The translations under genes and the position numbers were made by a program. Shown in pieces: positions 42,526-51,895 of a stretch of 64,000 nt of DNA. The notes below the pieces were generated by a model, which did no database searches, was not told the DNA's origin, and saw only the letters and a list, made by a program, of their open reading frames with translations. Location of the stretch: the NCBI RefSeq assembly GCF_007830615.1, contig NZ_VLLI01000005.1, positions 310,001 through 374,000 on the forward strand. The letters run 5' to 3'. This stretch comes from Mucilaginibacter frigoritolerans. Lineage in GTDB: Bacteria; Bacteroidota; Bacteroidia; Sphingobacteriales; Sphingobacteriaceae. Position 1 is the stretch's first letter; every line of letters starts with the position of its first letter.

Positions 42526-44367
42526 TTATTTTTCGTTAATTAGTGCCAGTAGCTTTTTAAATATCTCGTTATTATTATAAACTCCTCTAAAGTCACCCGA
42601 ATGAGGCCCGTAAGCAAATACCGGAACAGGCGTGCCCGTGTGATCATTGGTACTAAAATCTCCCCATACATACCCTTTTGAAATATTACCATCCAATAAA
42701 GTTAAGCCACCTGTTTCATGATCGGCGGTTACAATTACCAATGTTTCACCATCTTCATCAGCAAAGCGTAGGGCATTACCCAGCATCCTGTCAAAATCGC
42801 TGTTTTCAGTTATTACCTGCTGCAGATTATTGCTATGGCCGCCATAATCAATCTGCGAGCCTTCAATCATCATAAAAAAACCTTCAGGATTGCTTTTAAA
42901 GGTATTGGTTACCTTGTTAAGTGCCAGCGATAAATAATTCCCCCTGCCCTGCATTTTAGGCCTAGTAACACTGTCATCCATTAGTGCCAATATCTTTTTG
43001 GCCGGCGAATTTAAAAAAGTATCAAAATTGCGGATAACAGTATATCCTTTTTGCTGCATTTTATCTAAAGGAGATTCATCGTTTACTTTCTGCGTGAAAT
43101 CTTTATAGGCTGAACCTAAAAAGATATCAATTGATGATGAAACAATGTCATTTGCAATAGCTGTACTGCTAGATCGTTCTGATTGGTGCGCATAGAAAAC
43201 TGCAGGTGTAGCGTCCGTTAATTCGCATACTACAATATCAGCAGTTTTTTTACCGGCTTCAGCACTATAATCGGCCAGTGATTTTAATGGCTTTCCCGCT
43301 GTGTCAACGCCAACAGCCCGGTCATTTGTTTTTTGCCCGTTGGCAAAGGCTGTACCTCCGGCTGCTGAATCAGTGATATAAGCATCTGCTGAATTGGTTA
43401 TTGAAAAACCAATATTCAGCATTTGAAATATATTTAACTGACCGTGGTTGGCGGTATAGGTAGCATATATTTGCGATAAGCCCATTCCGTCGCCAATACA
43501 TAAAATGATATTTTTAACCTTTTTTATTGCCCCATCCGAATGATAAGTTGGGTGATAAATTTCGTAAGGTTGATTTGACACATATTCATCTTTAGGCTTC
43601 TTGTTTAAAAAATCGCCTAATTCTTCAACCTTGTCTGTGCCTATAACATCAACCCCCAATCTGATGAGTGCCAACCAGCTGCTTTTAGTATCAGGAGTTT
43701 CCCAAAAGCGTATTTTTTTGCCCAGAGCATGTACACTATCAATGCCATTCTTTATCCTCCTGATTTCATCATGGTTGAGTACTCCTTTCCCATTCCATTT
43801 TACGTATTTGCTAAATGGAAAGCTTACCAACCCAATTTTACTCCATTGTTGCGGAGTAAATCCATCTAAATGGTCTGCATCAAAAAGTATCCAGCCAGGG
43901 TAGTTCAGCAGTTCATTGGCAGGTGGTACCGCCCCTGTCATAACTATTGATAACCTGCCCGGATGACCTGGGTAGGAGAAATATTTTTCCAACGGCTTAA
44001 GCTCTTTTATAACCAGAGGTATCACAGCTTTATAATCTTCTTTTATTTCAATAAGTAAGCGTAATTGTCTCTTCTGATCGACCCTAAGCTTTTTTATCAG
44101 TGGATCGGTGTATAAAATTTTCAGAGATCTGTCTGCGCTTATATATTTCTTATCATGCGCCACCATTAATTGCCCGTTAACAGCATATACATCAGCTTCT
44201 ATTGAACCAAAACCTTTTTCGTATGCCCTGTAAAAGGGTATATTATTATTGTAGTCGTTATGTGAGTGTGCGTCAGCAACTGAATACTCTTTTATTTGTG
44301 CTTTTGCAATTATGCTTATGTTTAGTAACAGGGTTAATAAGGGGATTACCTTTATGGACTTTATCAT
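42526..44367 (-). CDS. Secreted fusion of a GDPD/PI-PLC-like domain and alkaline phosphatase
   Basis: The protein has 613 residues with a signal peptide ending AKAQ. Residues about 30-255 form a TIM-barrel phosphodiesterase-like domain (AHSHNDYNNNIPF, SIEADVYAVNGQLMVAHD with Glu57, Asp59 and His71). Residues 285-610 form an alkaline phosphatase: Asp293 in IGDGMG, nucleophile Ser334 in TDSAAGGTA, TADHETGG near the end. It may release phosphate from phosphodiesters in two steps, by first hydrolysing the diester and then the monoester. Each half alone is a well-known family; activity is inferred from motifs. Confidence 0.88.
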   Translation of the reverse strand: MIKSIKVIPLLTLLLNISIIAKAQIKEYSVADAHSHNDYNNNIPFYRAYEKGFGSIEADVYAVNGQLMVAHDKKYISADRSLKILYTDPLIKKLRVDQKRQLRLLIEIKEDYKAVIPLVIKELKPLEKYFSYPGHPGRLSIVMTGAVPPANELLNYPGWILFDADHLDGFTPQQWSKIGLVSFPFSKYVKWNGKGVLNHDEIRRIKNGIDSVHALGKKIRFWETPDTKSSWLALIRLGVDVIGTDKVEELGDFLNKKPKDEYVSNQPYEIYHPTYHSDGAIKKVKNIILCIGDGMGLSQIYATYTANHGQLNIFQMLNIGFSITNSADAYITDSAAGGTAFANGQKTNDRAVGVDTAGKPLKSLADYSAEAGKKTADIVVCELTDATPAVFYAHQSERSSSTAIANDIVSSSIDIFLGSAYKDFTQKVNDESPLDKMQQKGYTVIRNFDTFLNSPAKKILALMDDSVTRPKMQGRGNYLSLALNKVTNTFKSNPEGFFMMIEGSQIDYGGHSNNLQQVITENSDFDRMLGNALRFADEDGETLVIVTADHETGGLTLLDGNISKGYVWGDFSTNDHTGTPVPVFAYGPHSGDFRGVYNNNEIFKKLLALINEK

Positions 44368-44511
44368 GTTTGATTTTAATGCAAAAGCGCAAATTGCCCC
44401 TTATTTGATTATAAGGAGCAATGAACTTGTGAACAATATTTAATGTGCCAAAGTAAAAGCAGAATTATTAAGGTATTCTTAAGTAAATGTTAACATCTTG
44501 ATGCGTTTTAA

Positions 44512-45243
44512 TTACCTAGTTTGTCCCAATGGCCTTAATACAATATCATTCACATTAATATTTCCCGGCTGACTGATGGCATAAATCACCGCATTAACAA
44601 CAGCTTCCTCGTTCATCTTGGGCATGTTGGCCAGATTTCCAAAAGCGGCTTTAATTTTAGGGCTCGTAATATCACGTCCTAATTCAGATTGGGTGGCGCC
44701 CGGAAATACGGTAGTAACCTTTATAGTTTGTGCAACCTCTTCGCGAAGGGTATCCATAATAGCCCGTACGGCGAATTTAGTGCCACTGTAAACACCAATA
44801 CCAGGAGTGGTTTTTAGGCCTCCCACAGATGAAGTAGCCAAAATATGACCTTCGCCCCTTTTCAGCATGTACGGTAACACAGCATTAATGCCGTACAATA
44901 CCCCCTTAATATTAATATCTATCATCCGGTCCCATTCTTCAACAAGCCCTTCGTCAAAAAAGGATATCGGCATTATTCCAGCATTGTTCCATAACACGTC
45001 AATATGTCCAAATTTGCTAATGGCTTGTTGTATAAGATTATCCAGATCAGCACGTTTGCTTACATCGGTCACTACGTATAAGGCATTATCGCCCATGTTT
45101 GCTGTTAATGTTTTTAGCTGGTCTTCTCTTCGTGCTGCAAGTACTACTTTAGCACCAAGTTCAACAAACTTGCATGCCGCTGCTGCTCCTATCCCACTGC
45201 TGGCGCCGGTAATGACAATTACTTTGTCTTTAATATTTTCCAT
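44512..45243 (-). CDS. Short-chain dehydrogenase/reductase
   Basis: This is a classical SDR of 243 residues: cofactor motif TGASSGIG (13-20), NNAG near residue 88, catalytic Ser in SSVGGLKT and YSGTKFA with the Tyr-x-x-x-Lys pair near 153-157. It reduces or oxidises an unidentified alcohol or ketone with NAD(P). It is transcribed after the second SDR (9-base gap) and the pair sits beside an AraC regulator. Confidence 0.93.
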   Translation of the reverse strand: MENIKDKVIVITGASSGIGAAAACKFVELGAKVVLAARREDQLKTLTANMGDNALYVVTDVSKRADLDNLIQQAISKFGHIDVLWNNAGIMPISFFDEGLVEEWDRMIDINIKGVLYGINAVLPYMLKRGEGHILATSSVGGLKTTPGIGVYSGTKFAVRAIMDTLREEVAQTIKVTTVFPGATQSELGRDITSPKIKAAFGNLANMPKMNEEAVVNAVIYAISQPGNINVNDIVLRPLGQTR

Positions 45244-45252
45244 TGTTATAGT

Positions 45253-46107
45253 TTATAAGTTATCAAAATTGGTAGATATGGTAACATGTTTCCATGTATC
45301 AAACTCTTCCTGCTCAGCTTTGCGTTTGTCGGCCAACATTTGCCAGGCATCAGGGCCCATTAACAAGTGTACCGGTGGATTAGGTTCTTCTGTCAATTTA
45401 ACCAGCGCTGCAACCAGCTTATCGGGATCACCTTGTTGGTTTCCGTTCATTTGTTTCAATGCTGTTTCCCTTTCTTCAACATTATATTCCGCAATTCTGT
45501 TTTTAGCCATAAGGAATGAACCTTCTTCCAAAAAGCTTGTTCGGAAATAGCCGGGAGCAACTACAGTAACGTTTATGCCAAATTCTTTTACCTCCTCAGC
45601 CAGGGCTTCTGATAAACCAATCATTGCAAATTTTGATGAGGCGTAACTTGATGAATTAGAGAATCCTTTGTAACCGGCAACAGAGGAGATATTGAAGATA
45701 TAGCCCGATTTTTGTTTCCTTAGATATGGCATAGCTGCGTGGATTACATTGAAGGCGCCAAATACGTTTACAGACATACAATCCCGAAATTCCTGCCCTG
45801 TTAAAGCTTCAATGCTACCCAATATACCATAGCCAGCATTGTTAACAATCACATCCAGGCCGCCGAATTTTTCAATAGTCTTATCAATGGCACTGTTGAC
45901 GCTTTCTTCATTAGTAATATCAACGGTTAATGCCAATAGGTTTTCTTTTGTAGCAGATATTTTATTTTCAATATCTGTGGCATTGCGCGAAGTGGCGGCA
46001 ACTTTATCGCCCTTTTGCAATAAAAGTTTAACCAGTGCAAGGCCCAAGCCTTTTGATGCGCCGGTTACAAACCATACTTTTTTCTTGTTTTTATTTTCCT
46101 GTATCAT
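45253..46107 (-). CDS. Short-chain dehydrogenase/reductase, start inside an inverted repeat
   Basis: This is an SDR of 284 residues from ATG 46107 (MIQENKNKKKVWFV): TGASKGLG cofactor motif, NNAGYG, catalytic Ser in SSVAGYKG and Tyr/Lys in YASSKFA. An in-frame upstream ATG at 46128 would add seven residues; the nearer one fits the family better. The start codon is within an 11-bp inverted repeat, a possible binding site of the neighbouring AraC regulator. It leads the two-gene SDR unit. Confidence 0.92.
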   Translation of the reverse strand: MIQENKNKKKVWFVTGASKGLGLALVKLLLQKGDKVAATSRNATDIENKISATKENLLALTVDITNEESVNSAIDKTIEKFGGLDVIVNNAGYGILGSIEALTGQEFRDCMSVNVFGAFNVIHAAMPYLRKQKSGYIFNISSVAGYKGFSNSSSYASSKFAMIGLSEALAEEVKEFGINVTVVAPGYFRTSFLEEGSFLMAKNRIAEYNVEERETALKQMNGNQQGDPDKLVAALVKLTEEPNPPVHLLMGPDAWQMLADKRKAEQEEFDTWKHVTISTNFDNL

Positions 46108-46127
46108 AAACAATGTTTTATGATACA
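46100..46127. promoter_or_regulatory. Perfect 11-bp inverted repeat over the SDR start codon
   Basis: TGTATCATAAA and TTTATGATACA are separated by 6 bases. The left arm contains the complement of the ATG at 46107. It is a candidate operator or translation-blocking hairpin for the SDR pair. Confidence 0.6.
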
Positions 46128-46175
46128 AATTTAAGGGACTTCAATATTGCAAAATTATGCCAATCAAACACATAG

Positions 46176-47078
46176 TTATGAAATGACAACCAATTGTTTC
46201 CTGAATTGATTGGGCGATTGTGCCGTTTGTTTTTTGAAGAAGATATTAAAATTGGATGCATGTTCAAAACCCAGGCAATAACCAATTTCGTTAATTGCCC
46301 AATTGCTATGGAGCAACAGAGCTCTTGCTTCTTTAATTATTCTTTCTGTAATATGTTCTGTAGTTGTTTTGCCGGTTATTTCTCTTAATGCCCGGTTAAG
46401 GTGATTAGTGTGAATGGCCATCTGGCTTGCAAATTCATTTGCATTTTTAAGGCGTATAGTGTGCTGAGGTGAAGGGATGGGGAATTGCCTTTCCAATAAT
46501 TTAAAAAACAATTCGCTAATGCGGGCCGAAGATGAACCTGCTTTATAATGATTCTCCGAAGGCTCAATTTTAAGCGCTTCGTGCATAATGATTTGCAAAT
46601 AGCTTCGTATAAGGTCGTATTTATTAATGTATGACGACTGGATTTCTGTATTCATCTGCTCAAAAATTCCGTTTAAAAATATAACGGACTTTTCATCAGG
46701 CTGTAAAACATGATTGCCACTCACCTTAAATAAGGGTGATGTGGAGAGGCTATCCGTTTTCAAATTATGATTTATAAACTCTTCTGTAAATAGGCAGGAA
46801 TACCCCCTGTTATTTGCTGATATAGGCTCCCATGAATAAGGAATCATCGGGTTAAAAAAGGCAATCATATTGTTTTTAATATGAAAAGTCTTATCTGCAT
46901 ACGATAGAATGCCTTCACCCTCAATTATAAGCGAAATTTTATAAAAATCGCGTCTGTTATGCGGTAATGCTATAGCATGACAATAATCCTCAGACCTGTA
47001 AATATTAAATTGCCCCGGCTCAGAGCCATCCTTTGTTAAACGGTGATGAAAATCGCCTGCGGTTTCTTTAGGATACAT
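46176..47078 (-). CDS. AraC family transcriptional regulator
   Basis: The protein has 300 residues with an N-terminal cupin-like AraC sensor domain (HNRRDFYKISLIIEGEGILSYADKTF, NNMIAFFNPMIPYSWEP) and a C-terminal double HTH (FASQMAIHTNHLNRALREITGK, INEIGYCLGFEHASNFNIFFKK). It is encoded directly upstream of the two SDR genes on the same strand, so it likely regulates them. The inducer is unknown. Confidence 0.92.
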   Translation of the reverse strand: MYPKETAGDFHHRLTKDGSEPGQFNIYRSEDYCHAIALPHNRRDFYKISLIIEGEGILSYADKTFHIKNNMIAFFNPMIPYSWEPISANNRGYSCLFTEEFINHNLKTDSLSTSPLFKVSGNHVLQPDEKSVIFLNGIFEQMNTEIQSSYINKYDLIRSYLQIIMHEALKIEPSENHYKAGSSSARISELFFKLLERQFPIPSPQHTIRLKNANEFASQMAIHTNHLNRALREITGKTTTEHITERIIKEARALLLHSNWAINEIGYCLGFEHASNFNIFFKKQTAQSPNQFRKQLVVIS

Positions 47079-47118
47079 TTAATAAAGTTATGAAATTCAA
47101 ACAACATAAAGCCAATAA

Positions 47119-47640
47119 CTATTTTGAAAACCCATCTGGCTGAAAATCCAGCGAAATAGAATTCATGCAAAATCTTTTATAGGTTGGCGGCGGCCCGTCA
47201 TCAAAAATATGCCCCAGGTGTGACCCGCATCTGGCACAGATTACTTCAGTGCGTTCCATTCCGTACGAATTATCCGCACGGTATATCACGCTGTTTTTTC
47301 TTATCGGCTCAAAAAAACTTGGCCATCCACAGCTACTCGCGAACTTGGCATCCGATTTAAACAGCACATTTCCGCAAACAGCACAGTAATAGGTTCCTTT
47401 AGCATTTTTATCCCAGTATTGACCTGTAAACGGTTGCTCAGTAGCTTGTTCCCTTGCGGTAGCGTATAAGGCCGGTGGCAAAATCTTTTTCCATTCTGCA
47501 TCACTTACGTTTAACTTTTTAGTATCGGTATTAGAGTAATACGGATTGTTCTCGTGCCCCTTTGTTGTTTTAAGTTGTTGCGCGAAGGCATAGGAAACAG
47601 AAACGGATAAAATGGTAATTAGTATGAAGGTTGATTTCAT
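47119..47640 (-). CDS. msrB: Secreted peptide-methionine (R)-S-oxide reductase
   Basis: MsrB reduces the R-sulfoxide of protein-bound methionine. The 173-residue protein has a signal peptide ending AFAQ, so it acts in the periplasm or on surface proteins. The two zinc CxxC pairs are CAVCG and CARCGSHLGH, and the catalytic Cys is in RFCMNSISL. It overlaps msrA by 4 bases, giving a translationally coupled msrA-msrB pair with both enzymes exported. Confidence 0.95.
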   Translation of the reverse strand: MKSTFILITILSVSVSYAFAQQLKTTKGHENNPYYSNTDTKKLNVSDAEWKKILPPALYATAREQATEQPFTGQYWDKNAKGTYYCAVCGNVLFKSDAKFASSCGWPSFFEPIRKNSVIYRADNSYGMERTEVICARCGSHLGHIFDDGPPPTYKRFCMNSISLDFQPDGFSK

Positions 47641-48266
47641 TTTTTTAGTTTGTCTTTAAACACTTTTCTGAATTTTTCTAATTCTGGTTGAATTACATAT
47701 TTGCAGTAAGGCTGGTCGCCATTTAAACTATAGTAATTCTGGTGGTAATTTTCTGCTTTGTAAAATATAGTATAAGGAACAACCTGGGTTACGATATCTG
47801 TTTTATAGGCTTTTTCCTGGTTAAGTTTACTGATATAATACTTTGCTTTTTCCTTTTGTTCGGCATTGTGGTAAAAAATGGCCGAACGGTATTGTGTGCC
47901 TACATCATTACCTTGTCTGTTAAGTTGGGTAGGGTCATGCGCTACAAAAAAAGCTTCCAATAATTCGTCATATGAAATTACTGCCGGATCATAAACAATA
48001 TTACAAGCTTCGGCGTGTCCGGTTGTTCCGGTACAAACCTGTTCATAGCTTGGGTTGGCTACATGGCCGCCGGCAAAGCCAGAAGTGACTTTTTCTACTC
48101 CCCGTAATTCTTTAAATTTTGCTTCGGTGCACCAAAAGCAGCCGGTTGCAAATGTGGCTGTATCCAGCTTTTTTAATTTTGAAGGTTGAACAGAGGCTTT
48201 AGCCCGGATGGTTATAGAAAAACTTGAAATAAAGAGTACAATTAAAAAACAAATTGTTTTGTTCAT
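47637..48266 (-). CDS. msrA: Secreted peptide-methionine (S)-S-oxide reductase
   Basis: MsrA repairs the S-sulfoxide of methionine in proteins. It has 209 residues with an N-terminal signal segment (ending near TIRAKA), the catalytic Cys in ATGCFWCTEAKFKELRGV and GCFW-type family signature, followed by GTTGHAEACNIVYDP. It is the first gene of the pair; the msrB ATG overlaps its stop by 4 bases. Confidence 0.95.
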   Translation of the reverse strand: MNKTICFLIVLFISSFSITIRAKASVQPSKLKKLDTATFATGCFWCTEAKFKELRGVEKVTSGFAGGHVANPSYEQVCTGTTGHAEACNIVYDPAVISYDELLEAFFVAHDPTQLNRQGNDVGTQYRSAIFYHNAEQKEKAKYYISKLNQEKAYKTDIVTQVVPYTIFYKAENYHQNYYSLNGDQPYCKYVIQPELEKFRKVFKDKLKK

Positions 48267-48515
48267 ATATAGTTTGCTAAACGTGTTAATAAAAGTTACA
48301 TTAATATAATTAGTGTGAAGATTATCTTTTTCTGTTTATAAATACGGTTTAATAACAATTAAAGTGGCTTTTAGGTTTAAATTTGATTTGTAAATGACAA
48401 AGCTTTGGCAATCATTAATAGTTTGAAATGTGGATAACGTTAATGTGTTTATAACTAAATCTGCATTAATAAGCATTCTATTTTATCTTCGTTTATAATT
48501 TATTGTTGTAAGGTA

Positions 48516-49085
48516 ATGGCGCGGCTTAAACTTTTTATGTTACTATTAGGTTGCAAACCGCCCGGGCGACATATTGAACAACACGATGTTTTCTTCGGCA
48601 TTGCCGGATCATTGAGTGAACTTGTCCCGGAAATAAAAGCGTTTTGGCCAGAACCTGAAAAGATTCATATCGATGCCTGGCGAGAGGTGACAGCGGTTGA
48701 TGGATACCAGATTAACATCATCAACAAGGGAGAAACAAACAATACATCAGCCGATCTGATGATGAGGTTGTTTTTTGTTAATTTAGGGGGCTATCAACCA
48801 GATAAGTTTGAAGAACAACACTATGTTATTCTCACTGCCAAAAAAGATCGTGCAGCCGCTTTTAAAGCTTCTAAAGAAACTTTATTTTTCCGGCATAATC
48901 ATTTTGAAGGTGCCAGCTCGCATATTGACGATAAATATGGTATTGATGTTGATGATCTTTACCAAATTGAAGACATCCTTTCTGATTCTCAAAAAGAAAA
49001 ATATCAGATTGAATTAACTCCTATGGCTGATTTATCAGATGATCAGATAAATTTGGGGTATTTCAAATTAGACAGGTTACCTTGA
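48516..49085 (+). CDS. DUF1543 domain-containing protein
   Basis: This is a 189-residue cytosolic protein with two halves that each begin with a similar beta strand and GCKPPGRHIEQHDVFFGIA or GGYQPDKFEEQHYVILTA element, as in the DUF1543 family. The internal duplication is visible by eye (G-x-x-P-x-x-x-x-E-Q-H). The function is not known. It stands alone. Confidence 0.82.
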   Translation: MARLKLFMLLLGCKPPGRHIEQHDVFFGIAGSLSELVPEIKAFWPEPEKIHIDAWREVTAVDGYQINIINKGETNNTSADLMMRLFFVNLGGYQPDKFEEQHYVILTAKKDRAAAFKASKETLFFRHNHFEGASSHIDDKYGIDVDDLYQIEDILSDSQKEKYQIELTPMADLSDDQINLGYFKLDRLP

Positions 49086-49150
49086 CTGTTTTTATTGATT
49101 TCTTCCTGATATTTCTTTAATTGATATGTTTGATCTTAATTCATTCTGAC

Positions 49151-49510
49151 CTATTTCCTTTTTTTCTGCAAATTCTCTTCTACCCTGAATTTTACAATTT
49201 TAGCAACCAGTTCCAAAGGTAGTGGCTGACTGAATGGAAATTGAACAGAGCCCTTCCCTGTTTTATAAACTGATAATTCGGTCTTAAATTCTTCAAGACC
49301 TGATCCTCTTGGATACAAACCAATGTGATTAGTGTGTGCCGCAAACCATACCAGCATGCCGTTTAATTTAAAAGCGGGTATTCCATAGCTTATTACTTCT
49401 AAAGCTTGCGGAGCAGCGGTTTTAACGATGGCCCTCATTTGCTCCAATAACTTTTGAATATCCGTAGGGAAACTTAAAATATAGGCATCTACATCAATTG
49501 GCTTGTTCAT
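49151..49510 (-). CDS. DUF1801/YdhG-like protein
   Basis: This is a 119-residue protein of the YdhG/DUF1801 superfamily (SCOP YdhG-like). It has VDAYILSFPTDIQKLLEQMRAIV at the N-terminus, VISYGIPAFKLNGMLVWFAA in the middle and GSVQFPFSQPLPLELVAKIV at the end. Related proteins are called iron chaperones (frataxin-like fold), but the basis is weak. It is a single gene. Confidence 0.85.
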   Translation of the reverse strand: MNKPIDVDAYILSFPTDIQKLLEQMRAIVKTAAPQALEVISYGIPAFKLNGMLVWFAAHTNHIGLYPRGSGLEEFKTELSVYKTGKGSVQFPFSQPLPLELVAKIVKFRVEENLQKKRK

Positions 49511-49639
49511 TATTTTACCGGTTATTATCTCAACATTACTTTATCCCCTTAAAAAAACTTCAACAAGCAGCAGCAAAGCAATTGTCAAAACGTAAAGTAG
49601 ATTCTTAACCTTTAAAATTATCACAAAACTTCAATATAA

Positions 49640-49676
49640 AAAAGCCCTGGTTATCTTAACCAGGGCCTGTGTTTTT
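49640..49676. terminator. Terminator after the 219-residue hypothetical gene
   Basis: Perfect 10-bp stem GCCCTGGTTA / TAACCAGGGC with a 3-base loop (49644-49666) and a T run on the minus strand; T-rich sequence also lies on the plus side. Confidence 0.85.
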
Positions 49677-49702
49677 AACGCTTTTGAAGATGCTAAGCTA
49701 TC

Positions 49703-50362
49703 TTATAAAACAAATATTTTTACATCATATGTTTTGCTTATAACAAATTGTGCAATACCACCATGTATGGTAACCACAATCTGGGTATCGCCCGTTTGTA
49801 ACGAATTAAATGTCCAAACAATGTCGCTGTCCAATATACCTGCAGTTACTATTTGTAATATGCTTGGGTCATATTTAATATCAACGCTACCAAATTTCGG
49901 CACAATGGCATTTTCGGTGATATTAAATGGCAATTTAAATAACACATTTAGTTGTGTGGCGTCAGGCGATGCTGTACTTACTACCGCATCTGCTGCTGGA
50001 TTAGCAGCATTGGATGTTTCAAGACCCGTAGTTGGAGGGATAATGCCGCTGTAGTAAATAGGTACGGCAACACCCTCCGGATTATTTGCCGTTACAATAA
50101 GTACCGATTTTGAATTAAAATTTGGTTGCGGCAAGTAAATGCTGAATGCCTGTTTGTGTTCATATGGCTGTTGTTTGCCGGTTATTGGACCTGTCCAACC
50201 CATTAACGAGAATTTAAGACCGCCAAAAAAAGTGTCCCTGTAAAAACTGATTCCGCTGGTAAACTCCAATGCCGAACCTTGTGCATACAAAGATAATTGC
50301 TTTGTACTGCTGTCATAAAATGCCGAAAGTTGATCTGCCGGCAATAATCCTAAAAATCCCAT
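49703..50362 (-). CDS. Hypothetical beta-rich protein
   Basis: This is a 219-residue protein without signal peptide or membrane helix, of beta-strand-rich composition. The N-terminal half reads like a lectin or sandwich domain (QLSAFYDSSTKQLSLYAQG, KFSLMGWTGPITGKQQPYEH). After a spacer rich in Ala, Ser and Asn (about 116-135) the C-terminal half looks Ig-like (FGSVDIKYDPSILQIV, DTQIVVTIHGGIAQFVISK). I do not recognise a family. It is a single gene with its own terminator. Confidence 0.65.
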   Translation of the reverse strand: MGFLGLLPADQLSAFYDSSTKQLSLYAQGSALEFTSGISFYRDTFFGGLKFSLMGWTGPITGKQQPYEHKQAFSIYLPQPNFNSKSVLIVTANNPEGVAVPIYYSGIIPPTTGLETSNAANPAADAVVSTASPDATQLNVLFKLPFNITENAIVPKFGSVDIKYDPSILQIVTAGILDSDIVWTFNSLQTGDTQIVVTIHGGIAQFVISKTYDVKIFVL

Positions 50363-50728
50363 GATAAAGTAAATGATTTGTGTTGCTTACTCTGTTCAGT
50401 TTTCAGCTTCCCTGTTTAGCCTATTCAGAGGTATGCAGAGTACTTGGGCAGAGCAAGAACAAGTGCTGAGAATTTGTTCCTGCTCTGCAAAGCTTAAACT
50501 GTGTATCGGAATAGGTTATTCAAACTTAGGGCAAAAGCTTTTAAGCAGGCAGGGTGTTATTACGGTTTAACAAATAGTGTTTATACTGTATTTAGTTGCG
50601 AATAAACCGAAAAATGATAAAGTATCATTTAGCAATTTTACATCATTGTTAGCTTTATGAAATTAAATGTACTTTAATTACATTTATGGCGGATCGTATC
50701 TTTCAAAACCTAAATTATAAACAAAGGA
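50363..50728. other. Divergent intergenic region with an inverted repeat
   Basis: About 365 bases between the hypothetical gene and the PhyH gene. It contains GCAGAGCAAGAACAA (50448-50462) and TTGTTCCTGCTCTGC (50474-50488), a 15-bp inverted repeat with one mismatch. A 65-codon frame at 50373-50570 overlaps it and has no recognisable features. Confidence 0.55.
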
Positions 50729-51745
50729 ATGTCAACACAGGAAATAGTCCCTTCAAGTGAAACCGGGAAACTAAAGCTTAAACATCTTAAACGTTACTGG
50801 AATAAAGCTCTGTTGAAAAGAGAAGGAAAGCTGGCTAATGATTCTTTTCCGGAAGAATGGAAAATAGATACTACTTTACTGACAGTTGCAGGACTTGGGT
50901 TAGAACAAACTGTACTTTACGTATACCGGCAAGCACCCTCGTTTGATGAATTTGAAGACTGGATTTTGGAAGTTTCCGGTGTACCTGATGCCGAAAAAGT
51001 TGCTCAGTTTAACCGCTTATTTGAAGATAAAAATATTTCCAGTTCAGCTCCTGTTAAAAGAGAATTATTAACGGATGAGGATTGGGCTTTTTGGAATCAG
51101 AATGGTTATGTCGTTATAAAAAATGCGATAATCAAAGAACAGTGTGATGAGGCCATACAGGCGATTTGTGAATTTATCAAAGTAGATCGTTATGATAAAA
51201 ATACCTGGTATAACATTCATCCGGAAAGGCAAGGAATAATGGTTCAGCTTTTTCAGCATAGTGCGCTTGAGCAAAACCGGAAATCTTCTAAAATTAAAAG
51301 AGCTTTTGAAGAGCTATGGAACAGAACAGATCTGTGGATGAACACTGACCGGGCTGGTTTTAACCCACCCCAAACAGAATCATTTAAATTTACAGGCCCC
51401 TTTCTTCACTGGGACGTGAGTATTCATCCGCCTGTCCGTTTTGGGACACAGGGTATTCTTTATCTTTCTGATACTGTAGCCAATCAGGGCGCTTTTACAT
51501 TAGTTCCGGGCTTTCATAATGTTTTGGAGGAATGGCTAAAGAATTTACCTCCAGGCACTGACCCAAGAAAAGAAGATTTATATGCGCTAGGTGCCAAACC
51601 GATAGCAGCAAATGCTGGCGATTGTATTATCTGGCATCATGCACTTCCACATGGAAGCAGCCCGAATACGGCTGATCTACCCCGTTTTGTTCAATACATT
51701 AACTACGCTCCTTTTGATGAAAAGGAAAGCGAAATCTGGCTGTAA
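50729..51745 (+). CDS. Phytanoyl-CoA dioxygenase family protein
   Basis: This is a 338-residue Fe(II)/2-oxoglutarate dioxygenase of the PhyH type (PF05721). The iron ligands are visible as His-x-Asp in FLHWDVSIHPP and the distal His in WHHALPHGSSPN, with the 2-oxoglutarate arginine probably in the following PRFVQYINY segment. An N-terminal 110 residues precede the dioxygenase core and have no clear match. The substrate is unknown. Confidence 0.85.
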   Translation: MSTQEIVPSSETGKLKLKHLKRYWNKALLKREGKLANDSFPEEWKIDTTLLTVAGLGLEQTVLYVYRQAPSFDEFEDWILEVSGVPDAEKVAQFNRLFEDKNISSSAPVKRELLTDEDWAFWNQNGYVVIKNAIIKEQCDEAIQAICEFIKVDRYDKNTWYNIHPERQGIMVQLFQHSALEQNRKSSKIKRAFEELWNRTDLWMNTDRAGFNPPQTESFKFTGPFLHWDVSIHPPVRFGTQGILYLSDTVANQGAFTLVPGFHNVLEEWLKNLPPGTDPRKEDLYALGAKPIAANAGDCIIWHHALPHGSSPNTADLPRFVQYINYAPFDEKESEIWL

Positions 51746-51895
51746 AGTGACTATGTTATTAACTTTTTAATTTATACATATCTAATAATAAATACGTTAA
51801 TACCAATTCATATGATGATATGATCTTGAAAATGTTGAAAAGAAATATTGATATGAATGATTGAAAACTCATAAATATTCGAAAATTGCACACTC

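Noticed and set aside
50373..50570. 65-codon plus-strand frame upstream of the PhyH gene
   Set aside because: Cys-rich and unstructured, overlapping an inverted repeat, with no family resemblance.
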